NCBI GenBank assembly: GCA_963664635.1
Contig: OY761542.1
Location: 1,240,001 to 1,304,000 of the forward strand
Reading direction: 5' to 3'
Length of the DNA: 64,000 bases
Origin: VXNE01 sp963664635
Lineage (GTDB): Bacteria; Pseudomonadota; Gammaproteobacteria; Pseudomonadales; Azotimanducaceae
Shown piece after piece: positions 36,430 through 46,323 of this stretch. The notes under the pieces were generated by a model that did not search any database, was not told the DNA's origin, and saw only the letters and a program-made list of their open reading frames with translations. The stretch's first letter is position 1, and every line of letters starts with the position of its first letter. The position numbers were made by a program, and so were the translations under genes.

Positions 36430-37425
36430 AGCGTCTCCACCCTGGGAGCAGGGAGTCGCCCGCGGATTCGTCGACGACGAAGCGGTCTTGCGGCTGTTGG
36501 ATCATCGGCGTTACTACGGGCTGATCGGCAAGCCCGAGCCCGACGATCACGCCCGGGTGCTGGAAGATCTCGCGCGGGAACGACTGATCGCGCCAGATGA
36601 AGTCGGCGGCAAGTGGAACGTTCTCAACCTGGGCGCGATTTTGTTCGCCCGCGACCTCGACCAGTTCGGACTTCCCGCAAGGCCGTGCGATTCGTCGCGT
36701 ATGACGGCAGTGGTCGAACGGCGATCGTGACGCACCGCAAGGACTTTTCCGCCGGCTACGCGGTTGGTTTCGATCAGTTGAATCTCTTCGTGGACACGCT
36801 CACCCCATCCCCGGAAGAGAACGGCGCCATCATCCGTTCCGCGGAGCCGCTGTTTCCCCCGGTCGCGGTGCGGGAGTTGATTGCGAACGCCCTGATCCAC
36901 CAGGATTTGGCGGTCACCGGCGCTGGTCCGACGATCGAGTTGTTCAAGAGTCGCATGGAGATAACCAACCCGGGCGCTTCATTGGTGGAATCGGAGCGGG
37001 TCATCGACTTCCCGCCTCGTTCCCGCAACGAGGCCTTGGCGTCGCTTATGCGACGCATGGGGCTTTGCGAGGAACAGGGCACCGGGATGGACAAGGTGAT
37101 CGACGCGGCGGAGTCGAAGCGGCTACCGCCACCGGAATTCGTGTCCACCGAAAGCGCTACCCGGGTCAGGCTGTTCGGTCCGCGTTGCTTCGCGGAAATG
37201 ACGACGGAAGAACGGCTGCGGGCCTGTTACCAACACGCGGTGATGCGATACCTGAGCGGTGGCTACATGCGGAACCGGGAGTTGCGCGAACGGTTCGGCG
37301 TCAAGCGCCGCAACGCGGCCCAGATTTCCGACGTCATCCGTCGAGCGTTGGACGCCGGCCTGATTCGCGTTGCCGACCCGGAGCGTCCGAGATCCGGGTA
37401 CGCGCCGTTCTGGGCGGTGAACTGA
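36430..37425 (+). pseudogene. ATP-binding AlbA/RecG-like regulator, 5'-truncated and frameshifted
   Basis: Two frames join into one protein of the AlbA_2/HATPase_c_4 type. The first part (WEQGVARGFVDDEAVLRLLDHRRYYGLIG to NVLNLGAILFARDLDQFG) lacks the N-terminal AlbA_2 domain. The second (RKAVRFVAYDG to the C-terminal winged helix ERFGVKRRNAAQISDVIRRALDAGLIRV) has the ATPase block VAVRELIANALIHQDL and GTGMDKVIDAAE. The shift lies at about 36675-36685, where one base is missing in TTCCC. The N terminus is cut by the divergent CoA-transferase region. Either decay or, for the shift alone, a sequencing slip. Confidence 0.7.
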
Positions 37426-37524
37426 GGCGGAGTTCGCGGGATGCCGCGAGGCCCCGCCGCCGCCGACTTGCGGACGGTGTCGGATCAAATCCCGGTCAAA
37501 TGTTTTGATCCTTGGTAACCATTT

Positions 37525-37538
37525 GTTTCATATGAAAC
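37525..37538. promoter_or_regulatory. Perfect 14-bp palindrome upstream of the restriction-modification operon
   Basis: GTTTCATATGAAAC is a perfect dyad in an AT-rich patch 112 bases before the res start, in the only promoter-sized gap before the operon. Its GTTTCA/TGAAAC half-sites also occur in the AbiE operators at 50071-50090 and 51577-51596. It is a good candidate repressor site. Confidence 0.4.
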
Positions 37539-37649
37539 TTTCGATTCACCTCAGTTCAGGTTGGACGCCGTGCGCCGGAGCTATCAAATCTTGGATGGGT
37601 GTCGGATGTGGCGCCCGCCCCGGCCAGCCCTGCGGTAAGCTCGCCGCCC

Positions 37650-40600
37650 ATGAGCGAACCCACCACCTTCCACGAGAACCCGATCCTGAACTCGCCGTAC
37701 GAGTCGCCGGCGCGTCACTGGGTGCTCGATGAGGAGCGCCAACCGACGAGCACGATCGGCGAAGGCCGCCGCAAGGTTTCTTTCGTCTCGCCGATACCGA
37801 AACCGCGGAGGGCCGGCGGCGGGACGCAGGCGCAGCTCGCCTTCGATGTACAGGGCCAGGCCCTCGACACGGACGGCCAGCAGTACGAGTTGACCGCCCT
37901 GATCGATAGCCTGCGGCAGGAGCTCACCGCCTGGCGGGCCCGGCCGGAGGCGCGCTGGGGCGTGACGCCGGAGACGGCTCGCCTGCTCAAGCACTGGCGG
38001 CACCATGCGTTCGGCGGCATCCGGCCCTTCTTCTGCCAGATCGAGGCGGTGGAGACCGTCATCTGGCTCACCGAGGTGGCGCCCGGCCTCGGCAACCGGG
38101 GAAGAACGTTCCTCGAACGCATCGAGGTCGCGAGCGAAGCCGCGAATCCCGACCTCCAGCGTCTGGCCCTGAAGCTCGCCACCGGCGCCGGCAAGACGGC
38201 GGTGATGGCCATGATCATCGCGTGGCAAACCGTGAACGCCGTGCGCCGTCCGGCCAGCCGCCGCTTCACCCGGGGGTTCCTGGTCGTCACGCCCGGCATC
38301 ACGATCCGCGACCGCCTGCGCGTATTGCAGCCCAACGACCCGGACAGTTACTACGCGAGCCGCGAACTCGTGCCGGCCGACATGCTGCGCGACCTCGACC
38401 GGGCGAAGATCGTCATCACCAACTACCACGCCTTCCAGCGGCGCGAGACCCTGGACCTCGCCAAGGGCAATCGCGCGCTGCTGCAGGGCCGCGGCGCGGA
38501 ACTCGCAAGCCGCGAGAGCGAAGGCCAGATGCTCGCGCGCGTCTGCGCGGCACTCATGTCCATGCAGGGCGTCCTCGTGCTCAACGACGAGGCCCACCAC
38601 TGCTACCGCGAGAAACCCGGCGAGGCCGACGAGGGGCGCCTGACCGGCGATGATCGCCGCGAGGCGGAGCGCAACCGCGAAGCGGCCCGCGTCTGGATCT
38701 CCGGCCTCGAAACCGTGCGGCACAAGCTGGGTCTCCGCCGCGTGATCGATCTCTCCGCCACGCCGTTCTTCCTGCGGGGCTCGGGTTACGCCGAGGGCAC
38801 GCTGTTCCCGTGGACCGTCAGCGACTTCTCGCTCATGGACGCCATCGAGTGCGGCATCGTCAAGCTCCCCCGCGTGCCCGTGGTGGACAACGTGCCAGGC
38901 GCGGAGATGCCGATGTTCCGCAACCTGTGGGAGCACGTCGGCAAGAGGATGCCCAAGAAAGGCCGGGGCGCCAGCGGGCGTCTCGACCCGATGTCGCTGC
39001 CCGGCGAACTCCAGACGGCCTTGCAGGCGCTGTACGGCCACTACGAGAAGACTTTCGAGTTCTGGGAGCAGGCGGGTATCGACGCGCCGCCGTGCTTCAT
39101 CGTCGTGTGCAACAACACGGCGACCTCGAAGCTGGTCTATGACTACATCGCCGGCTACCGCCGGGAAGACGGCGACGGCGCGGGCACCGTCCAGAACGGA
39201 CGCCTCGAACTCTTCCGCAACTTCGACGCTTCGGGCGCGCCGCTGCCGAGACCCCGCACCCTGCTGATCGACAGCCGGCAACTCGAGTCCGGCGAGGCGC
39301 TCGACAAGGGCTTCAGGGACGCCGCCGCGGACGAGATCGAGCGCTTCCGGCGGGAGATCGTGGAACGCACGGGGAACCGCGTGCAGGCCGAGAAGATCAG
39401 CGAACAGGACCTGCTGCGGGAAGTGATGAACACCGTAGGCAAGCCCGGTCGCCTCGGCGGTGGCATTCGCTGCGTGGTTTCCGTGGCCATGCTCACCGAG
39501 GGCTGGGACGCCAACACCGTCACCCACGTCCTCGGCCTCCGGGCGTTCGGCACGCAACTGCTCTGCGAACAGGTGATCGGCCGCTCGCTCCGGCGGCAGT
39601 CCTACGAACTGAACGAGGGCGGCCTCTTCAACGCCGAATATGCCGATGTCTTCGGCATCCCCTTCGAATTCACCGCCAAGGCCGTGCCCGCTCCCCCGCA
39701 GAGACCCGCGGAGACCGTGCAGGTGAAGGCGCTTTCCCCCGAACGGGACCACGCGGAGATCCGTTTTCCGCGGGTGGCCGGCTATCGCGTCGAGTTGCCG
39801 GACGATCATCTCACCGCGGAGTTCAACGAAGACTCCGTGCTCCCCCTCACCCCCGCGCTCGTCGGCCCGACCATCACCCACAACCAGGGCATCATCGGGG
39901 AAGGCCACGACCTGACCGTCGAGCGGCTGGACCGCGTGCGTCCGGCCACGTTGCTTTACGAACTGACGCTGCGCCTGCTCTACAACCACTGGCGCGACCC
40001 CAACAAGGAGCCGGAGCTGCACCTCTTCGGCCAACTGAAGCGCATCACCCGCGCGTGGCTGAAGGACTGCCTGACGTGCAAGGGGAGCACCTACCCCGCC
40101 CAGTTGATGGTTTCCGAACTCGCGGACCAGGCCTGCGAGAAGATCACCTCCGCGATCACGCGGGCGGAGCTGCACCGGCAGCCGGTGAAGGCCATGCTCG
40201 AACCGTACAATCCGACCGGCGCCACCCGGCGCGTGAACTTCACCACCTCTCGCACGCAGCGTTACGCAACCGGTCCCCGCTGCCACCTGAACTGGGCCAT
40301 CCTCGACAGCGCGTGGGAGGGCGAGTTCTGTCGCGTGCTCGACGCGCACCCGCAAGTGCTGCGCTGGGTGAAGAACCGCAACCTCGGCTTCGAGGTGCCT
40401 TACCGGTTCGGAGGCGCAAGCCATCGGTACGTGCCGGACTTCATCGTCGTCCTGAACTACGGCTTGGGCGAGGATCAGCCTTTGCACGTCGTCGTGGAGG
40501 TGAAGGGCCGGCGCGGCGAGGACGCCGGAGCGAAGGCGGATGCGATGACCACTTACTGGGTTCCTGGGGTCAACGCGCTCGAATCCCACGGCCGTTGGGC

Positions 40601-40784
40601 GTTCCTCGAGCTGCGCGATCCGTACCAGATGGCGGAGGACTTCGACGATTCGGTCGGCGACGCATTGCGGGCGCTCGCGGAGGAAGAACGCGCCAAGGAG
40701 TTCGCACGCTTCCTGGGCCACGTTGGAGGCTCGATGCCGGACATTGAGGACGTTCCGCGACGCCGGAGTACGGAAGCGGGATGA
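37650..40784 (+). CDS. Type III-like restriction endonuclease/helicase (BPTD_3080 family)
   Basis: 1,044 residues. An SF2 helicase core has Walker A LATGAGKTAVM with Lys181, the DEAD-box variant LNDEAHHCY with Asp313, and motif III SATPFF. The helicase C domain carries VAMLTEGWDANTVTHVLGLRAFGTQLLCEQVIGRSLRR. A C-terminal PD-(D/E)XK nuclease follows (PDFIVV with Asp930, then VVEVKGR with Glu950 and Lys952). This is the Res-like subunit of a restriction system whose Mod-like gene lies two genes on. I used ATG 37650; a GTG at 37599 would add 17 residues. The stop overlaps the PIN gene as ATGA. Confidence 0.85.
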   Translation: MSEPTTFHENPILNSPYESPARHWVLDEERQPTSTIGEGRRKVSFVSPIPKPRRAGGGTQAQLAFDVQGQALDTDGQQYELTALIDSLRQELTAWRARPEARWGVTPETARLLKHWRHHAFGGIRPFFCQIEAVETVIWLTEVAPGLGNRGRTFLERIEVASEAANPDLQRLALKLATGAGKTAVMAMIIAWQTVNAVRRPASRRFTRGFLVVTPGITIRDRLRVLQPNDPDSYYASRELVPADMLRDLDRAKIVITNYHAFQRRETLDLAKGNRALLQGRGAELASRESEGQMLARVCAALMSMQGVLVLNDEAHHCYREKPGEADEGRLTGDDRREAERNREAARVWISGLETVRHKLGLRRVIDLSATPFFLRGSGYAEGTLFPWTVSDFSLMDAIECGIVKLPRVPVVDNVPGAEMPMFRNLWEHVGKRMPKKGRGASGRLDPMSLPGELQTALQALYGHYEKTFEFWEQAGIDAPPCFIVVCNNTATSKLVYDYIAGYRREDGDGAGTVQNGRLELFRNFDASGAPLPRPRTLLIDSRQLESGEALDKGFRDAAADEIERFRREIVERTGNRVQAEKISEQDLLREVMNTVGKPGRLGGGIRCVVSVAMLTEGWDANTVTHVLGLRAFGTQLLCEQVIGRSLRRQSYELNEGGLFNAEYADVFGIPFEFTAKAVPAPPQRPAETVQVKALSPERDHAEIRFPRVAGYRVELPDDHLTAEFNEDSVLPLTPALVGPTITHNQGIIGEGHDLTVERLDRVRPATLLYELTLRLLYNHWRDPNKEPELHLFGQLKRITRAWLKDCLTCKGSTYPAQLMVSELADQACEKITSAITRAELHRQPVKAMLEPYNPTGATRRVNFTTSRTQRYATGPRCHLNWAILDSAWEGEFCRVLDAHPQVLRWVKNRNLGFEVPYRFGGASHRYVPDFIVVLNYGLGEDQPLHVVVEVKGRRGEDAGAKADAMTTYWVPGVNALESHGRWAFLELRDPYQMAEDFDDSVGDALRALAEEERAKEFARFLGHVGGSMPDIEDVPRRRSTEAG

Positions 40785-41161
40785 TCCTGGTGGATACTTC
40801 GGTTTGGATCGATGACCTTCGCCGGCCCAGCCGCAAGCTTCGAGACCGGGTGGATGCCGGCGATGTCCTCTCCCACGAGATGGTCATCGGAGAACTGGCC
40901 TGCGGTAACTTGCCCGATCGCAACGGCTTCCTCCAGCGCCTTGGGGCCCTCCCCGCCATCCGGGCACTGGCGAGCGAGGAGGTATTGACCTTGATCGGAC
41001 GGTACGCCTGGATGGGCCGTGGCATCGGTTACGTTGACGCGAACCTGCTCGGGGCCGTGCTGGAGGATGAGAACGCGACCCTCTGGACGAACGACCGGAG
41101 ACTCCGGCGCCTCGCGGAGGAACTGGGCGTTGCCCACACCCCTGATTCGGAGGACCGTTAG
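40781..41161 (+). CDS. PIN domain ribonuclease inside the R-M operon (VapC-like)
   Basis: 126 residues of a VapC-type PIN protein: Asp5 (MILVDTSVWIDDL), Glu38 (MVIGELACGNL), Asp86 (GIGYVDANLLG) and Asp105 (TLWTNDRRL). All four active acids are present. Its ATG overlaps the res stop codon, and the mod start lies 4 bases after its own stop, so it is translated as part of the restriction operon. No antitoxin gene accompanies it. Confidence 0.85.
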   Translation: MILVDTSVWIDDLRRPSRKLRDRVDAGDVLSHEMVIGELACGNLPDRNGFLQRLGALPAIRALASEEVLTLIGRYAWMGRGIGYVDANLLGAVLEDENATLWTNDRRLRRLAEELGVAHTPDSEDR

Positions 41162-41165
41162 CGCC

Positions 41166-44135
41166 GTGGCGAAGAGAAAGAAGAGCAAGCAGGTCGAGGC
41201 GTTGGTCCACCAGGAAGCCAAGCGCCGCAACATCCCGACCGCCGAGTACGAGCCCGTCATGCGCTCGGACGACCGGGATGCTGTCGGCGTCCGGTATGTG
41301 CGCCGCAACCCGGACCTCGATCCGCAACTCGTGTGGCGCGGCAAGGACCTCGCGGACTGGTCCGACCTCGTCGTGCCGGGGCCGCCGCTCTTTATCCAGG
41401 AGAAAGTGCACCCCAAGGTGCTGATCGACGATCTCGTCCGCCGTTCGCGCCGCGCGCGTGACGCGAAGGTCGACGAGCCTGGCTACGCGCCCGATCTCTT
41501 CGCCGACTTCAACGGTCTGCCGGACGGCGACGCCCGCACCGAGTTCTACGAGCACGACGCCCACTGGTCGAACCGCATGATCCTCGGCGACTCGCTGCAG
41601 GTGATGGCGTCGCTGGCCGAACGTGAGGGCCTGCGCGGGAAGGTGCAGTGCATCTACGTGGACCCGCCTTACGGCATCAAGTTCAACTCGAACTTTCAGT
41701 GGTCGACGACCAGCCGCGACGTGAAGGATGGCAAGGCGGAGCACATCACGCGCGAACCGGAGCAGGTGAAGGCGTTCCGTGACACCTGGCGGGACGGCAT
41801 TCACTCCTATCTCACGTACCTGCGGGACCGGTTGACCGTGGCGCGCGAGCTGCTCACGGAGAGTGGGAGCGTTTTCGTCCAGATTGGGGACGAGAACGTG
41901 CATCGGGTTCGGGCGGTGATGGATGAGGTGTTTGGGGCGGAGCAATGTGTCTCGCAGATCGGCTTTGCCAAGACATCCGGGTCCACCGACGACTATCTTG
42001 GCCAGACCACCGACCACCTACTGTGGTACGCGAAGGACAAAAGGCAGGTCAAGTATCGCCCTGTGCTCAACAGGAAGCGCGCAGGCGAGCCCGGCGGAAC
42101 AAACTACAACCGGCTGCGGGACGTGGCTGGCGCGAGCCGTCCCGCGACGCGCGAAGAGTTGGGCCGCGTCACTCGCGCGACCGGCTTCTCGCTGTACACG
42201 CTGGATAACCTCACATCGCAGAGCGCTGGTCGAGACAAAGGCGAAGGTGCAGCATCGTGGTTCGGGGTGAGCATTGGAGGCGTAACCTTCAAACCGTCGC
42301 TCTCCGTTCGGTGGAAGACGAACGAAAACGGCATGGCCAGATTGAACCGAGCTGGTCGCCTTGAGGCCACCGCCTCACGGCTTGGTTACGTCCGTTACCT
42401 CGACGACTTTCCGGTGGTTCAAGTCAACAACCGTTGGCAGGACGTTGGCGCGAGCTTTATGGCAGGCAAGGTGTATGTCGTCCAGACGGCGCCAAGCGTC
42501 ATCCAACGCTGCATCCTAATGACCACCGACCCGGGCGACCTCGTTCTCGACCCCACCTGCGGCTCCGGCACCACCGCTTACGTCGCCGAGCAGTGGGGCC
42601 GACGCTGGATCACGATAGATACGTCCCGTGTCGCACTCGCGCTCACCCGCTCCCGCGTCATGGGCGCGCGCTACCCGTACTACGTCCTTGCGGACAGTGC
42701 CGAAGGGCGGCGAAAGGAAGCCGAACTCACACGCACGGCCCCATCGAACACCCCTACGTACGGCGACATCCGCCAAGGCTTCGTGTACGAGCGCGTCCCG
42801 CATATCACGCTCAAGTCCATCGCCAACAACGCCGAGATCGACACCATCCACGAGCAGAAGCAACCTGCCGTCAAAGAGGCGCTCGCCGCCCTCAATGACT
42901 CGCTTGAGGACCATCCCACACCGTTCGCCGTGGCAACGGGGGGGCGGAAGGACGAAGAGTTGGACTTCACGGCCCCGAGAGGTACGACCGTCACCCTGCC
43001 TTCCGGCGAATCCGCTCCCGTCAACGGCTTCCTCGAATGGGAAGTCCCACGGGAGCCTGTCAAGGATTGGCCAAACGCAGCGAAAAGCGCCCACGAGGGC
43101 TTCTGGGAGGCCCGCATCGCGCGTCAACGAGAGATCGACGCCTGCATCGCCGCCCGCGCCGAGTACGAGTATCTGTTCGACAAGCCCTACCAGGACCGCG
43201 GCAAGACCCGCGTCGCCGGTCCGTTCACGGTCGAGAGCCTGTCGCCCCACCGCATCGCCGCCCTCGACGAGAACGACGAGCTGATCGCCGCCGACACCGG
43301 AACGGCATGGGCGGCGGATGTACCCCGGCAGGACTTTGCCCACATGATCCTGGAGAACCTGCGCACCGCCGGCGTGCAGCAGGCCAGCAAGGCCGACCGC
43401 ATCGCGTTCTCGTCGCTGGAACCGTGGCCAGGCGATCTGGTCTGCGCGGAGGGCCGCTACCTCGAAGGCGATGATGGCGGTCGGGAGCAACGCGGGGGCA
43501 TCTTCATCGGCCCGGAGTTCGGCACGGTCTCCCGGAACGATCTGGTGCGGGCGACCCGCGAGGCCGCGGACGCCAACTTCGACAGCCTGATCGCCTGCGC
43601 CTTCAACTACGAGGCGCACGCCACCGAGTTCAACAAGCTCGGCCGGATCCCGGTGCTGAAGGCGCGCATGAACGCCGATCTGCACATGGCGGAGGACCTG
43701 AAGAAGACCGACACGGCGAACCTTTTCGTCATCTTCGGCGAACCCGACATCGACATCGAGCCGGCCGCGGGCGACGACGGCGAGTTGAACTGTTTCCGCG
43801 TCCGCATCCACGGCGTGGACGTGTTCGATCCCTCAACGGGCGAAGTCCGCAGCGACGGCCCCGAAGGGATCGCCTGCTGGTTCGTCGACACCGACTACAG
43901 CGAGGAGAGCTTCTTCGTCCGCCAGGCCTACTTCCTCGGCGCGGGCGACCCCTACAAGTCCCTCAAGACCACGCTGAAGGCGGAAATCGACCCCGACGCA
44001 TGGGCCACCCTCAACAGCGACACGTCCCATCCCTTCCCGAGACCCTCGACAGGGGCCATCGCCGTGAAGGTCATCAACCATCTGGGCGACGAGGTGATGA
44101 AGGTATTCCGCGTTCCTGCGCGCGACGGGTTGTGA
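41166..44135 (+). CDS. Site-specific DNA-methyltransferase, type III Mod-like
   Basis: 989 residues from GTG 41166. Adenine methyltransferase motif IV DPPYGIKFN at Asp166 precedes motif I DPTCGSGTTA at Asp462, the order of beta-class Mod enzymes. A long insert between the motifs is a probable target-recognition domain. The C-terminal 400 residues have repeated strand-helix units (HRIAALDENDELI, FIGPEFGTVSRNDLV, FVIFGEPDIDIE) and no clear domain. It works with the Res protein of the same operon. The length is well above the usual 600-700 for Mod proteins. Confidence 0.85.
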   Translation: MAKRKKSKQVEALVHQEAKRRNIPTAEYEPVMRSDDRDAVGVRYVRRNPDLDPQLVWRGKDLADWSDLVVPGPPLFIQEKVHPKVLIDDLVRRSRRARDAKVDEPGYAPDLFADFNGLPDGDARTEFYEHDAHWSNRMILGDSLQVMASLAEREGLRGKVQCIYVDPPYGIKFNSNFQWSTTSRDVKDGKAEHITREPEQVKAFRDTWRDGIHSYLTYLRDRLTVARELLTESGSVFVQIGDENVHRVRAVMDEVFGAEQCVSQIGFAKTSGSTDDYLGQTTDHLLWYAKDKRQVKYRPVLNRKRAGEPGGTNYNRLRDVAGASRPATREELGRVTRATGFSLYTLDNLTSQSAGRDKGEGAASWFGVSIGGVTFKPSLSVRWKTNENGMARLNRAGRLEATASRLGYVRYLDDFPVVQVNNRWQDVGASFMAGKVYVVQTAPSVIQRCILMTTDPGDLVLDPTCGSGTTAYVAEQWGRRWITIDTSRVALALTRSRVMGARYPYYVLADSAEGRRKEAELTRTAPSNTPTYGDIRQGFVYERVPHITLKSIANNAEIDTIHEQKQPAVKEALAALNDSLEDHPTPFAVATGGRKDEELDFTAPRGTTVTLPSGESAPVNGFLEWEVPREPVKDWPNAAKSAHEGFWEARIARQREIDACIAARAEYEYLFDKPYQDRGKTRVAGPFTVESLSPHRIAALDENDELIAADTGTAWAADVPRQDFAHMILENLRTAGVQQASKADRIAFSSLEPWPGDLVCAEGRYLEGDDGGREQRGGIFIGPEFGTVSRNDLVRATREAADANFDSLIACAFNYEAHATEFNKLGRIPVLKARMNADLHMAEDLKKTDTANLFVIFGEPDIDIEPAAGDDGELNCFRVRIHGVDVFDPSTGEVRSDGPEGIACWFVDTDYSEESFFVRQAYFLGAGDPYKSLKTTLKAEIDPDAWATLNSDTSHPFPRPSTGAIAVKVINHLGDEVMKVFRVPARDGL

Positions 44136-44403
44136 GAACTGCCGGGAAGCCGACGCGCTGGATGATGAGGTTGCTCGACCCTCTGGAGCGTGCGCAGCGT
44201 TCCTGGTGTGGGTGCGCGTTTGAGGTCCTCCAGGGTGGGCGGTGACTGGTTCCGGATGTGCGACGGTGGGTTGACGACGCCGTCCACCCTTCCGGTACGC
44301 GTCGTCGTGAGTGACGACGGCGCCGAGTGACCGCAGTGAGGCTGCTAACACTAGGCAAGGCCGACAAAATGGGGTCTGGCATCCAGCGTGGGAGAAGAAC
44401 TTG

Positions 44404-44910
44404 ATGGAGTCCGACGAACCTAATGGCGAAGTGGCGGCAGTAGTTGACGAACTCCTGGACGCTTGGGTCGCAGCCGAATGGGCGATCAATGCGGCGCAAC
44501 GCGCGGAAGGCGAGTGTTGCCGTGCGCTCCGATCGCTGCGCGTCCGGCCCGACGTGCGGATGATCCTCTTGGTGGAGAGGGGGGTGTTGAAGCGTCAGCT
44601 TGAGGTGGCCGGATCCGCCAGTGCCCGGGGCGTCCTCGAAGCGGCGATCAGGAGAGTTACTGAAGCAGTGCAGTGGATCGAGCGCATGGGCGACACGGAC
44701 CGAGCAGCAGGCGTTGCGCGTGAGGACGAAGCTGCGAGAGAGCGCCTCCGGGAGAGTCTCAGGCAACAGTGCACGTGGCTGGAGGATATGCGCCAGGACG
44801 CTGAAGAGCGCATTGCCTCCTTACTGTCGGAGCGTGTTGAGAACCTTGAGTTGGCGGAGAAGCTCTGCGCTCCAGCCCGACCACGGAATGAGCCCGGGTT
44901 GGGGATGTGA
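44404..44910 (+). CDS. Hypothetical coiled-coil protein
   Basis: 168 residues from ATG 44404, preceded by GGGAGAAG. The product is almost wholly helical and rich in Glu, Arg and Ala, with heptad-like runs (VLEAAIRRVTEAVQWIERM, EEDEAARERLRESLRQQCTWLEDM-like region). No signal peptide, no recognised family. It lies 26 bases before the ApeA-like gene in the same direction, so it may be part of the same defence module. Confidence 0.5.
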   Translation: MESDEPNGEVAAVVDELLDAWVAAEWAINAAQRAEGECCRALRSLRVRPDVRMILLVERGVLKRQLEVAGSASARGVLEAAIRRVTEAVQWIERMGDTDRAAGVAREDEAARERLRESLRQQCTWLEDMRQDAEERIASLLSERVENLELAEKLCAPARPRNEPGLGM

Positions 44911-44936
44911 CGCCGGGTTTGGGAGGCGCCCTGGAA

Positions 44937-46231
44937 TGACGGTGGAAGCGGGCCCGACAGCAATATCGGCGCTTGATGGCGTGCCGGATTTCTCTGCTGA
45001 CCCCGACCGGGCGGAGCTTGCGCGAGGCGACGTGGCTACGACAGTGGACGGCGTTCGCATTCGCGGTGTGGGTGTGGCGAGGCTCGACTTGGTCCCAAGA
45101 CCCCGCGTTGTTTTGGACTGTCAGTTCGATGAGAAGGCGCACGCGGGTGCGTACCTGAGGATCGCGACCGACTCCCAGGCGGCATCTAAGATCGAGTTCG
45201 ACGGGCACGTGATGGGCGTGGTCGCTGCTGGCAGGAAGTGGGGGTCCGGGGGCTTGCGAGCCAAATGCTTCCCTGGGTCTCTGCCAGTACAGATCCTGGG
45301 CGACAAACGACACCGAGATGCGGTCGATCCGCGGTTGTCTCTTCAACCTGGACTTCGTCCAGGACATTCACGTCGCGCATGATCGGTGGTCAGTTTCCAT
45401 CCAGACCCACAATGACACGCACGCCAACCAGCAGGCGATACGGGAACAAGGGGTGTACCGCCTTACGCGCTTGGTTGACGTGAGCAGGGTTGATGGCGAC
45501 AGCTTCTGCGGGGACGAGGCTCGAGAGCTACTCGACGCCTTGCGGAACTTCCTCTCATTCGCCAACGGCGGCCCCTGCACCGTCGTGTGTCCGGCCGGTG
45601 TCGACGAGAACGGCAACCAGGTGTGGTCGCAATGGTCGTTCCCGTACGACTCCGACAGAGTCGCGTTTTGCTGGTCCGGGCGTCAGATGGCGGAGCCTTT
45701 GGTCAGGTTGCTTCCGGGGTTCATGGCCAAGTGGGCGGACGAGGGGTGGCGGGACGCGCTGGGTACGGCGATTTGGTGGTACATAACCGCGAACTGCGGT
45801 TCGATGATTGACTCTGGGATCGTGTCGGCGCAGGTCGCGATGGAGCGCCTTGCCTACGAGTACTGCGTGCGCGATGCGGCTCTCGTGAGCGAGCGCGGCT
45901 TCGACCGGCTGTCTGCTGCCGACAGGCACAGGATCCTGTTGGGATCGTTGAAAATCCCGCGACAGATTCAATCCTCGTTGGGCGCGCTGTTGTCGGCGAG
46001 CGGAGTTGGTGGCAGAGACTGGAAGGATGCGCCGGGCGCCTTGGCGGCGATACGCAACCAGCTGGTGCACAGCGGACAGTCTAGGGGTCTGCTGGCGCCC
46101 GAGTGCTACATCGAAGCCTGGCAACTGGGGGCGTGGTTGAAGCCGTCATCCTCGCCCTGTGCGGTTTCCGTGGCGAGTGCTGGAACCGAGTCAGCAAGCG
46201 CAAAGAAGGCGTTCCATGGGCGGCGAAGTGA
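44937..46231 (+). pseudogene. ApeA-like HEPN defence protein, split by two single-base frameshifts
   Basis: Three frames read as one protein of about 430 residues. Part 1 (MTVEAGPTAISALDG to VQILGD, from ATG 44937, GGGAGG upstream) is a strand-rich N-terminal domain. Part 2 (NDTEMRSIRGCLFNLDFVQ to AWQLG) holds the HEPN domain with the RNase motif R-x4-H in AIRNQLVHSG. Part 3 (VVEAVILALCGFRGECWNRVSKRKEG to TGA 46231) is the conserved HEPN tail. The shifts sit at the AAA of 45305-45307 (one A too many) and the G-run 46127-46131 (one G too few). Both are homopolymers, so sequencing error is likely and the gene may be whole. Confidence 0.6.
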
Positions 46232-46323
46232 TTGCAGACTGGCTAACGTCGAACGTGGATTGGTGACAGCGCCGAGTCTGGGCTGGAGAGCCCATGAACG
46301 CTGGCGATCGTGGGATGGTCGGG

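Noticed and set aside
37584..40721. 1,045-residue minus-strand frame over res
   Set aside because: Full-length antisense with no family features, while the plus frame has helicase and nuclease motifs.
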